From: Blastococcus sp. CPCC 205250
Lineage (GTDB): Bacteria > Actinomycetota > Actinomycetes > Mycobacteriales > Geodermatophilaceae
NCBI RefSeq assembly: GCF_019799925.1
Contig: NZ_JABGCG010000002.1
Location: 124,001-188,000, forward strand
Length of the DNA stretch: 64,000 bases
Reading direction: 5' to 3'
A program made the position numbers and the translations under genes. The notes beneath the pieces were generated by a model that saw only the letters and a list, made by a program, of their open reading frames with translations, was not told the origin of the DNA and ran no database searches. Positions 50,333 to 58,326 of the stretch are shown here, in pieces (positions within the stretch are counted from its first letter, which is position 1; each line of letters opens with the position of its first letter).

Positions 50333-53313
50333 CCGCCGTCGCCGCCGGCGGCGGGCCGGCGCGCACCACCCGCCGGATCCCGCAGATCGCCGACTTCCGC
50401 ACCCGGGCCGAGGCGACGGCCGGCCGGCCCCTGGACGGCACCCAGGCCCTGCACCGCTGGTCGGTGGACAGCGCCGAGGAGTTCTGGCGCACGCTGCTGG
50501 ACTGGTCCGGCCTGGCCTGGGACGGATCGGCGTCGACCGTGCGCACCAGCGCCGACGTCCGCGACGCCCGCTTCTTCCCCGACGTCCGCCTGAACTACGC
50601 CGAGAACCTGCTCCGGCCCCTGCCGGACGCCGGCGACGACGCCCCCGCGCTCACGGCGGTGCGCCGGGACGGCACGGTGCGCCGGCACACCCGCGGCGAG
50701 CTGCGCCGCGCCGCCCGCCGGGCCGGCGCCGCCCTGCTCCGGGCCGGCGTCCGCGCCGGGGACCGCGTGGCCGCGCTGGCCCCCAACCACGACGAGGTCG
50801 CCGTCGCCGGACTGGCCGTCGCCGGGATCGGCGCCACCCTCTCGACCGCCACGCCGGACATGGGCCCCGCGGCCCTGCTCGGGCGCTTCGGCCAGGTGGC
50901 GCCCCGCGCGCTGGTGGTGGACCGCACCGGGATGGCCCGCGAGGGGCTGACCGCCGACGCCGTGCTCGCCGAGCTGGTCGCCGGGCTCCCCTCCGTGGAG
51001 ATGGTGCTGCTGCTCGACGACGACCCGCTGCCGGCCCCGGGGCGCCCGGCCGTCGCCCGCCTGGCCGACCTGGTGGAGGAGCTGCCGGCGGAGGTGGAGG
51101 CCGAGTGGCCGCGCCTGCCGTTCGCGCACCCGCTGTGGGTGATGTTCTCCTCGGGCACCACCGGGCCGCCCAAGGCGATGGTGCACGGCGCCGGCGGCGC
51201 CTTGCTCGAACACGTCAAGGAGCACCGGCTGCACGGCGACCTGCGGGCCGGGGACACGCTCTACTTCCACACCACCACCGCCTGGATGATGTGGAACTGG
51301 CAGCTGTCGGCCCTGGCGGTGGGCGCGCACGTCGTCGTCTCCGAGAAGCTGGTCACCGGCCCGGAGACGCTGTGGGAGCTGGTCGCCGCCCACGGGGTGA
51401 CCGTGTTCGGCACGAGCCCGGCCTACCTCCAGCTGTGCCAGGACGAGGGGTACCGGCCGCGCGACGCGGTCGACCTCGCCGCGCTGCGGTCGGTCCTGTC
51501 CACCGGTGCGGTGCTGCACGACTGGCAGTTCGACTGGGTTGCCGACGCGGTCGGCGACGTGCCGCTGCAGTCCATCTCCGGCGGCACCGACATCGTCGGC
51601 TGCTTCGTCCTCGGGCACCCGGACGAGCCGGTGCAGCGCGGTCGCTGCCAGTCGCTGAGCCTCGGCCTGGACGTGGCCGCCCTCGGCGAGGAGGGACGCC
51701 CGGTCCTCGGCGAGGTTGGGGAGCTGGTCTGCCGCAACCCCTTCCCCTCCCGCCCGCTGGGCTTCCTGGACGACCCGGACGGCGCGCGCTTCGCGCAGTC
51801 GTACTTCACGCAGCACCCGGGCGCGTGGACGCACGGCGACCTCGTCGAGATCGGTGCCGACGGATCGGCGCGGATGCGCGGCCGGTCGGACGGCGTGCTC
51901 AACGTCGACGGCGTCCGCATCGGACCGGCCGAGATCTCCGGTGTCGTCCGGCGCCTGCCCGAGGTCGCCGAGACCATGGCCGTCGAGCAGCAGGACCCGG
52001 CGCGGCCCGGCAGCGCCCGGCTGGTGCTCCTCGTCGTCCCCCGGCCGGGGGCGGTCGTCGGCGAGGAGCTGTCCCGGCGCATCCGGGCCACGCTGCGCAG
52101 CCAGGCCTCGGCCGCCCACGTGCCGTCGGTCGTCCTCTACGTCGAGGGCCTGCCGACCACGCACAACGGCAAGCTGTCCGAGCGGGCCGCGCGCGACGCC
52201 CTCGACGGGCGGCCCGCCGGCAACCTCACGGCGCTGCGGAACCCGGAGACCGTGGCCGCCATCGCGGCGGCCGCCCGGGCCGCGACCGCGCCGACGGCCC
52301 CGGCAGGTGGCGGGGGCGACGGAGAGCGCGACGGCGAGGACGACGGCGGCCTGGGGACCGCGGTCCGCCGGGTGTTCCAGGACGTGCTCGGCCGGTCCGT
52401 CGGGGCGGCGGAGGACTTCTTCGACGCCGGGGGGACGTCGCGGCAGTCGATGACCCTGCTGCGCCGGCTGCGGCTGGAGACCGGTGCGCCGCTGGCGATG
52501 GAGGCCTTCCTGGCCGACCCGACCGTCGCCGGCGTCGCCCGCGCCCTGGCCGCGCCTCCCGCCGACCGGCCCGCGGTGCACCTGCTGCGCCCCGGGGACC
52601 CGGCCCTGCCGCCGCTGTTCCTCGTGCATGGCGCCTTCGGCGACACCGACAGCTTCCGGTACCTGGTCGAGCGGCTGGACGTGCGCTGCCCGGTGTACGG
52701 GATCAGCGGCACGCTGGTGCGCCCCGACGGATCGCGCCCCTCGGTGGTCGAGGTGGCCTCGACCCACGTGGCCGAGGTGGACGCCGTGTGGCCCGAGGGG
52801 CCGCTGCTGGTCGCCGGCTACTCCTTCGGCGGCCTGGTGGCCTACGAGATGGCCCGGCAGTTCGCCGCGGCCGGCCGGGAGCCGCTGTTCGTGGGCCTCC
52901 TGGACGTGCGGCCGCCCGGGACCGCGCTGCGCCCGGCCGAGCAGCGGCTCAAGCGGCTCGGCGCCGTCCTGGCCACGGCCGTCCCCGGCCTGCGGGTCCG
53001 GACACCGCTGCAGGCGGTGGCCGACGTCCTCCGCCGGGCGCCGCGGTCGGCGGAGGCCGCCTCGGAGGCCGACGCGAGCGGTGTGTACGAGCAGTACCGC
53101 TGGGCGGACTACGCCGGCCCGGTCACGTTCTTCCGGGTCCGCCGGCGGATCCCGGTGATCGAGCACTTCCTGTCCGCGTGGCGGCGGGCGGCACCGGACC
53201 TGCGGGTGGTGGACACCCCGGGCGCCCACCACGACATGCTCGGCGAGCGGAACGCGCGCACCCTCGCCGTCCGCCTCGCGTCCGTCCTGCGCGACGTCCT
53301 CGCGGCCGGCTGA
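50329..53313 (+). CDS. Acetoacetyl-CoA-synthetase-like adenylation / carrier / thioesterase fusion
   Basis: 994 residues in three blocks. Residues about 40-640: ANL ligase domain resembling acetoacetyl-CoA synthetase (VRLNYAENLLRP, FSSGTTGPPKAMVHG, YFHTTTAWMMWNWQ, SISGGTDIVGCF, HNGKLSE). Residues about 675-745: carrier with DAGGTS and phosphopantetheine Ser704. Residues about 760-990: thioesterase with nucleophile Ser832 in GYSFGG and catalytic His967 or His968. No condensation or ketosynthase domain, so it activates and releases one acid. The GTG is coupled to the Sfp-type gene. The acid substrate is unknown; acetoacetate or another beta-keto or hydroxy acid is a guess. Confidence 0.9.
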   Translation: MTAVAAGGGPARTTRRIPQIADFRTRAEATAGRPLDGTQALHRWSVDSAEEFWRTLLDWSGLAWDGSASTVRTSADVRDARFFPDVRLNYAENLLRPLPDAGDDAPALTAVRRDGTVRRHTRGELRRAARRAGAALLRAGVRAGDRVAALAPNHDEVAVAGLAVAGIGATLSTATPDMGPAALLGRFGQVAPRALVVDRTGMAREGLTADAVLAELVAGLPSVEMVLLLDDDPLPAPGRPAVARLADLVEELPAEVEAEWPRLPFAHPLWVMFSSGTTGPPKAMVHGAGGALLEHVKEHRLHGDLRAGDTLYFHTTTAWMMWNWQLSALAVGAHVVVSEKLVTGPETLWELVAAHGVTVFGTSPAYLQLCQDEGYRPRDAVDLAALRSVLSTGAVLHDWQFDWVADAVGDVPLQSISGGTDIVGCFVLGHPDEPVQRGRCQSLSLGLDVAALGEEGRPVLGEVGELVCRNPFPSRPLGFLDDPDGARFAQSYFTQHPGAWTHGDLVEIGADGSARMRGRSDGVLNVDGVRIGPAEISGVVRRLPEVAETMAVEQQDPARPGSARLVLLVVPRPGAVVGEELSRRIRATLRSQASAAHVPSVVLYVEGLPTTHNGKLSERAARDALDGRPAGNLTALRNPETVAAIAAAARAATAPTAPAGGGGDGERDGEDDGGLGTAVRRVFQDVLGRSVGAAEDFFDAGGTSRQSMTLLRRLRLETGAPLAMEAFLADPTVAGVARALAAPPADRPAVHLLRPGDPALPPLFLVHGAFGDTDSFRYLVERLDVRCPVYGISGTLVRPDGSRPSVVEVASTHVAEVDAVWPEGPLLVAGYSFGGLVAYEMARQFAAAGREPLFVGLLDVRPPGTALRPAEQRLKRLGAVLATAVPGLRVRTPLQAVADVLRRAPRSAEAASEADASGVYEQYRWADYAGPVTFFRVRRRIPVIEHFLSAWRRAAPDLRVVDTPGAHHDMLGERNARTLAVRLASVLRDVLAAG

Positions 53314-53330
53314 CCGGCGGCCCGGCCGCG
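53301..53330. terminator. Hairpin after the synthetase fusion gene
   Basis: cgcggccgg (53301-53309) and ccggccgcg (53322-53330) form a perfect 9-bp stem around the stop codon and end 34 bp before the metY promoter. Confidence 0.55.
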
Positions 53331-53363
53331 GGACCCCTGTGACGGGTGTGCCGGGCGGGCCGA

Positions 53364-53369
53364 TATCTT
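53364..53369 (+). promoter_or_regulatory. -10 box of the metYX promoter
   Basis: TATCTT places the start of transcription at about 53376, exactly at the 5' end of the riboswitch. A -35 is weak (TGTGAC about 20 bases upstream). Confidence 0.55.
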
Positions 53370-53375
53370 CTGCGG

Positions 53376-53460
53376 TGGCTCACGAGAGGCAGTGACAAGC
53401 ACCTGGCTGGCTGCCCGGCAACCTCACTCCGTCCGAGGTGCTCCAGGGGAAGAGCCGGCG
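53376..53460 (+). promoter_or_regulatory. SAM-IV riboswitch
   Basis: The leader matches the SAM-IV core (relative of SAM-I in actinobacteria): a closing stem GGCUC...GAGCC, CACGAGAGGCAGUGACAAGC, the conserved GCCCGGCAACCU and the GAGGUGCUCCAGGGGAAGAGCC end. It sits about 80 bases before metY, and binding of S-adenosylmethionine would repress metY and metX. Boundaries to about 5 bases. Confidence 0.88.
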
Positions 53461-53537
53461 CAGGCGGCGCCCGCCGCCCGCGCAAGACGGAGCTCCCGGT
53501 GCGCCGCCGGGTCTCCCGATCGAGAGGAGACCGGCGC

Positions 53538-54830
53538 ATGAGCGACCCGCAGAGCTGGAGCTTCGAGACCCGGCAGATCCACGCCGGCGCAAGCCCCGAC
53601 CCGACCACCGGCGCCCGCGCGCTGCCCATCTACGCGACGACGAGCTACCAGTTCCGCGACGCGCAGCACGCCGCGGACCTGTTCGCGCTCGCCGAGATGG
53701 GCAACATCTACACCCGGATCATGAACCCGACGCAGGACGCGCTGGAGCAGCGCGTCGCGTCGCTGGAGGGCGGCGTCGCCGCGCTCGCCGTCGCCAGTGG
53801 CCAGGCCGCCGAGACCCTCGCGATCCTCAACATCGCCGAGGCCGGCAGCCACGTCGTCGCCTCGGCGTCGCTGTACGGCGGCACGTACAACCTGCTGCAC
53901 CACTCGCTGCCCAAGCTCGGTGTCACGGTGTCCTTCGTCGAGGACCCCGACGACCCGGAGAACTGGCAGTCCCTGGTGCAGGAGAACACCAAGGCCTTCT
54001 ACGCCGAGACCATCGGCAACCCCAAGGGCGACATCCTCGACATCAGCGCCGTCTCCGAGGTCGCCCACCGCAACGGCGTCCCGCTGATCGTCGACAACAC
54101 GATCGCCACGCCGTACCTCATCCGGCCGATCGAGTTCGGCGCCGACGTCGTCGTCCACTCGGCGACCAAGTACCTCGGCGGGCACGGCACGGCCATCGCC
54201 GGCGTCATCGTCGACTCGGGCAACTTCGACTGGACCGGCGGGAAGTTCCCCGGCTTCACCGAGCCCGACCCGACGTACCACGGCGTCGTCTACTCCTCCC
54301 TCGGGGCGCCGGCCTACGCGCTCAAGGCCCGGGTGCAGCTGCTGCGCGACCTCGGCCCGGCGATCAGCCCGTTCAACGCCTTCCTCGTCGTGCAGGGCAT
54401 CGAGACGCTGTCGCTGCGCATGGAGCGGCACGTGCAGAACGCGCTCAGGGTGGCGCAGTTCCTCGAGGCCCACGACGCCGTCGAGCGGGTGAACTACCCG
54501 GCGCTGGAGTCCTCGCCGTGGCACGCCGCCCAGCAGAAGTACGCGCCCAAGGGCGCCGGGGCGGTGCTCACCTTCGAGCTGCACGGCGGCGTCGAGGCCG
54601 GCAAGCGCTTCGTCGACGCCCTCGAGCTGCACAGCCACGTGGCCAACATCGGCGACGTGCGCAGCCTGGTGATCCACCCGGCGTCGACCACGCACTCGCA
54701 GCTGACGCCCGAGGAGCAGCTGACCACCGGCGTCACCCCGGGCCTGGTGCGCCTCGCGGTGGGCCTGGAGGGCATCGAGGACATCCTCGCCGACCTGGAG
54801 GCCGGCTTCCGCGCCGCCAAGAGCGCCTGA
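53538..54830 (+). CDS. metY: O-acetylhomoserine aminocarboxypropyltransferase (sulfhydrylase)
   Basis: 430 residues of the Cys/Met PLP-dependent enzyme family. PLP lysine Lys211 lies in HSATKYLGGHG. The start is SDPQSWSFETRQIHAGASPDP, typical of MetY. It makes homocysteine from O-acetylhomoserine and sulfide. The ATG at 53538 has gagagga ten bases before it and is the last step in the riboswitch leader. MetX follows two bases after its stop; the product of MetX is the substrate of MetY. Confidence 0.95.
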   Translation: MSDPQSWSFETRQIHAGASPDPTTGARALPIYATTSYQFRDAQHAADLFALAEMGNIYTRIMNPTQDALEQRVASLEGGVAALAVASGQAAETLAILNIAEAGSHVVASASLYGGTYNLLHHSLPKLGVTVSFVEDPDDPENWQSLVQENTKAFYAETIGNPKGDILDISAVSEVAHRNGVPLIVDNTIATPYLIRPIEFGADVVVHSATKYLGGHGTAIAGVIVDSGNFDWTGGKFPGFTEPDPTYHGVVYSSLGAPAYALKARVQLLRDLGPAISPFNAFLVVQGIETLSLRMERHVQNALRVAQFLEAHDAVERVNYPALESSPWHAAQQKYAPKGAGAVLTFELHGGVEAGKRFVDALELHSHVANIGDVRSLVIHPASTTHSQLTPEEQLTTGVTPGLVRLAVGLEGIEDILADLEAGFRAAKSA

Positions 54831-54831
54831 C

Positions 54832-55968
54832 GTGGCAGGGGTCCGGGACGCCGGGCCGGCGTCCCGGATCCCTGCCCGCACCGGCGGGTGGCGGGACGGC
54901 GACCCGGTCGGCGACCGCCTGTTCTGCGAGATCGACACGGTCCTCGACGGTCCGCTGACGCTCGAGCGCGGCGGCGTCCTCCCGGGCGTCCGGGTGGCCT
55001 ACGAGACGTGGGGGTCGCTCGCGCCGGACGGCGGCAACGCGGTGCTGGTCGAGCACGCCCTGACCGGTGACAGCCACCTGGCCGGCGCGGCCGGCCCGGG
55101 ACACCCCACGGCGGGCTGGTGGGAGGGGCTGGTCGGCCCCGGCGCACCGCTGGACACCGACCGGCTCTTCGTCGTCTGCGCGAACGTGCTGGGCGGCTGC
55201 CAGGGCACGACCGGGCCGTCGTCCACGGCGCCGGACGGCGCGGCCTGGGGCTCGCGGTTCCCGGAGGTGACCGTCGGCGACCAGGTGGCCGTGGAGGCCG
55301 CGGTCGCCGACGCGCTGGGCATCGGCCGGTGGGCGGCGGTGCTCGGCGGCTCGATGGGCGGGATGCGGGCCCTGGAGTGGGCGGTCGCGCACCCCGACCG
55401 GGTCGGCGGGCTGTTCTTCCTGGCCTCCGGCGCCGTGGTGACCGCCGACCAGCTGGGCACCCAGACGACCCAGCAGACGGCCGTCCGCGTCGACCCGGCC
55501 TGGTCCGGGGGCGACTACCTCCCCGGCCCCGGCCCGGTCGCCGGCCTCGGCGTGGCCCGGCGGATCGCGCACCTGACCTACCGCAGCGCCCTGGAGCTGG
55601 GGGAGCGCTTCGGCACCGCCGTGCAGGACGACGGCCGCTTCGCCGTCGCCTCGTACCTGGACCACCACGCCGACAAGCTGGCCGGCCGGTTCGACCCCGG
55701 CAGCTACGTGGTGCTCACCGAGTCGATGAACACCTGGGACGTCGGCCGCGGCCGCGGCGGGGTCGAGGCGGCGCTGGCCCGGGTGACCGCGCGCGCCGTC
55801 GTCGCCGGCGTGGACAGCGACCGGCTCTACCCGCTGGAGCTGCAGCAACGGGTCGCCGACGGCCTCGGCGTCCCGCTGCGGGTCATCGCCTCCCCGTACG
55901 GGCACGACGGCTTCCTGATCGAGATCGACGCCGTCGGCGCCCTGGTCCGCGAGCTGCTCGGCACCTGA
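54832..55968 (+). CDS. metX: Homoserine O-acetyltransferase
   Basis: A 378-residue alpha/beta-hydrolase-fold acyltransferase (MetX). The triad is Ser174 (GGSMGG), Asp328 (GVDSDRLYP) and His358 (YGHDGFL). It transfers acetyl from acetyl-CoA to homoserine. GTG 54832 follows the metY stop by one base. Both genes are under the SAM-IV riboswitch. Confidence 0.95.
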   Translation: MAGVRDAGPASRIPARTGGWRDGDPVGDRLFCEIDTVLDGPLTLERGGVLPGVRVAYETWGSLAPDGGNAVLVEHALTGDSHLAGAAGPGHPTAGWWEGLVGPGAPLDTDRLFVVCANVLGGCQGTTGPSSTAPDGAAWGSRFPEVTVGDQVAVEAAVADALGIGRWAAVLGGSMGGMRALEWAVAHPDRVGGLFFLASGAVVTADQLGTQTTQQTAVRVDPAWSGGDYLPGPGPVAGLGVARRIAHLTYRSALELGERFGTAVQDDGRFAVASYLDHHADKLAGRFDPGSYVVLTESMNTWDVGRGRGGVEAALARVTARAVVAGVDSDRLYPLELQQRVADGLGVPLRVIASPYGHDGFLIEIDAVGALVRELLGT

Positions 55969-56068
55969 TCGCGACGCGCCTCCCCACCACGCGACCTGCG
56001 TACCGGTCGCCACCCGTGGATCCTGACGACCGTGCAGAAGTCCGCAGCGGTCTGATCGGCCGGCACCC

Positions 56069-57100
56069 ATGTGGGGGACGGCCGCGACCTACCGCCCGGC
56101 CGCTCGTTGTCCCGGTGTGGGGGACATCCGACGCGGCCGGTCCGCGGGGCCGGGCGCCCTCCTCGCCGCGCTGGGCCTGGTGCTGGTCACCACCCTCTGC
56201 GGCTGTTCCGGCTCGTCCGGTCCCTGGCCGTACCGCACCGAACCCCTGCAGTTCGGCGTGACGACCCCGGGCGGCCCCCGGGCCGCCGACGAGCTGGACG
56301 GGATCGAACGGCTGGCCGGTGAGCGGCCCGCCCTGGTCCTCTCCTACGCCGACTTCAGCACCCCGCCGCCGCTCGCGGACCTCGATGCCGTGGCAGCCCG
56401 CGGTGCGACCCCCGTCCTGACGTGGGAACCCTGGGACTGGTCGGCACCGGCCGGCGGCAGGGTGACTCTCCGGGACATCGCGGCGGGCGACCACGACGCC
56501 TACGTGCGCGGGTGGGCCGACGCCCTGCGCCACTGGGGCCGTCCAGTCCACCTGCGCTTCGCGCACGAGCAGAACGGCGACTGGTACCCGTGGGCGGTCG
56601 GGGTGGGCGGCACCACCGCTGCCGACCACGTCGCGGCCTGGCGGCACCTGCACCAGGTGTTCGAGGAGGCCGGAGCGGGCAACGTCGAGTTCGTGTGGAA
56701 CCCGAACGTGCGGTACCCCGGGTCGACGCCCCTGTCCGACACGTGGCCGGGTGCCCGCTACGTCGACCGCGTGGCGGTGGACGGCTACAACTGGGGTTCG
56801 TCCCCCGGGGGCAGCGGCTGGCAGGAGCCCGACGAGCTGTTCGACGGCACCCTCGACGAGCTCCGCGAACTCGCCCCGGGGACGCCGATCACCGTGGCCG
56901 AGGTCGGCTGCGCGGAGGCCGGCGGCGACAAGGCAGCCTGGATCCGCGAGCTCGTCGCCCACCTCGACCGGCAGTCCGACGTGACGGCGTTCGTCTGGTT
57001 CGAGCACGACAAGGAGGCCGACTGGCGGTTCTCCAGCAGCCCGGCCGCCACCGAGGCGATGCGCGGGGCCCTGGCCGGCCGGTGGGGGATGAGGCGATGA
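56069..57100 (+). CDS. GH26-family lipoprotein (beta-mannanase/glucanase-like)
   Basis: 343 residues. The N-terminal hydrophobic stretch ends in a lipobox LCGC (Cys46 lipidated), so it is anchored outside the membrane. The glycoside hydrolase family 26 domain reads HLRFAHEQNGDWYPWAVG with acid/base Glu167, and TVAEVGCAEAG with nucleophile Glu278. GH26 enzymes cut beta-1,4-mannan or mixed-linkage glucan. In this operon it may trim or edit the product of the GT2 synthase, as the cellulase partners do in cellulose systems. ATG start 56069; the stop overlaps the next gene as ATGA. Confidence 0.87.
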   Translation: MWGTAATYRPAARCPGVGDIRRGRSAGPGALLAALGLVLVTTLCGCSGSSGPWPYRTEPLQFGVTTPGGPRAADELDGIERLAGERPALVLSYADFSTPPPLADLDAVAARGATPVLTWEPWDWSAPAGGRVTLRDIAAGDHDAYVRGWADALRHWGRPVHLRFAHEQNGDWYPWAVGVGGTTAADHVAAWRHLHQVFEEAGAGNVEFVWNPNVRYPGSTPLSDTWPGARYVDRVAVDGYNWGSSPGGSGWQEPDELFDGTLDELRELAPGTPITVAEVGCAEAGGDKAAWIRELVAHLDRQSDVTAFVWFEHDKEADWRFSSSPAATEAMRGALAGRWGMRR

Positions 57101-58326
57101 CACAGGCCCCGATCAGCGCGGGAGTCGCCGCGGCCGTCGACCTCGACGAGGACCGACGCCTGCGTGCCCTGGACCAGTTGCAGCTGCTCGGCACCGGGCC
57201 GGAGGAGCGCTTCGACCGGATCACCCGGCTGGCGCAGCGCGTCTTCGACGTGCCCATCGCGACCCTCACGCTCATCGACGAGCACCACCTGTGGTTCAAG
57301 TCCAGCCAGGGGATGCCTGCGCGGCAGGCGGACCGGCAGGCCTCCTTCTGTGACCGGACCATGGCGCTGGGGGACACGCACGTCGTCGAGGACGCCGCCC
57401 TCGACCCGCGCTACGCGGCCAGCCCCGCCGTCGTCGCCGCGCCGCACGTCCGCTTCTACGCCGGCCAGCCGCTGCGGGGCCCGGCCGGCCTGGTCGTCGG
57501 CACCCTGTGCCTCTTCGACGTCCGACCCCGCGGCCTCGACGCCAGGGACACCGCCCTCCTGCGCGAGCTGGGCGCCTGGGCGGAGCACGAGCTCGCCCAC
57601 TCGGCCGAGATGGAGCGCGCTCAGCAGGTGCAGCAGGCGCTGCTGCCCGACCGCCCGCCGATCGTGCCCGGCTACGAGGTGGCGGGGACCTGCCAGCCGG
57701 CGTCCGCTGTCGGCGGGGACCTGCTCGACCACGAGCTCACCGATGGCGAACTGGTCGTGACGCTGGCCGACGTCATGGGCAAGGGCGCCGGCGCGGCGAT
57801 CCTCATGGCGACCGTCCGCGCCGTGCTCCGGGCCACCAGCCGCTCGGCCGGCCCCGGCTCTCCGGACCGGATCCCCGTGGGCGGGGCGCTCACGGCGGCG
57901 AACCGCACCCTGCTGCCCGACCTGCACCGCTCGGGGTCCTTCGTCACCGCGTTCCACGCTCATCTCGACCCGGCCTCCGGCCGGGTCCGCTACGGGGACG
58001 CCGGGCACGGGCTCGCGGTCGTCCGCCGGGCCGACGGGGCGGTCCGCCGCCTGGCCGGGGAGGACCTGCCGCTGGGCATCGACGCGGACCAGACCTGGAC
58101 CGAGCACGAGGTCACCCTCGATCCGGGCGACACGCTCTTCGTGTTCAGCGACGGGCTGTTCGACGTCCTGGGCGGCACGCGGGAGGCGCTCGACCAGGTC
58201 GACGCGCTGGTCGGCGCCCACCCCGGACCGCAGGACCTGCTGGTGCACGTCCGGGCCCTCGCGGCGGCGTCCGGTCCGCTCGACGACGTGACCGCGGTCG
58301 CCGTCCGCCGGTGCGCTGCGCCGTGA
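57097..58326 (+). CDS. GAF-PP2C (SpoIIE-like) serine phosphatase
   Basis: 409 residues. A GAF sensor domain at about 25-165 (RITRLAQRVFDVPIATLTLIDEHHLWFKSSQG... FYAGQPLRGPAGLVVGTLCLFD) and a PP2C/SpoIIE-type phosphatase at about 185-405 (VGGDLLDHEL, LADVMGKGAGAAI, GDAGHGLAVV, FVFSDGLFDV). Such enzymes dephosphorylate STAS antagonists such as the one two genes downstream. The GAF domain could bind a small molecule or sense redox state. ATG 57097 overlaps the GH26 stop and the stop overlaps the GT2 start (GTGA), so all are coupled. Confidence 0.92.
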   Translation: MTQAPISAGVAAAVDLDEDRRLRALDQLQLLGTGPEERFDRITRLAQRVFDVPIATLTLIDEHHLWFKSSQGMPARQADRQASFCDRTMALGDTHVVEDAALDPRYAASPAVVAAPHVRFYAGQPLRGPAGLVVGTLCLFDVRPRGLDARDTALLRELGAWAEHELAHSAEMERAQQVQQALLPDRPPIVPGYEVAGTCQPASAVGGDLLDHELTDGELVVTLADVMGKGAGAAILMATVRAVLRATSRSAGPGSPDRIPVGGALTAANRTLLPDLHRSGSFVTAFHAHLDPASGRVRYGDAGHGLAVVRRADGAVRRLAGEDLPLGIDADQTWTEHEVTLDPGDTLFVFSDGLFDVLGGTREALDQVDALVGAHPGPQDLLVHVRALAAASGPLDDVTAVAVRRCAAP

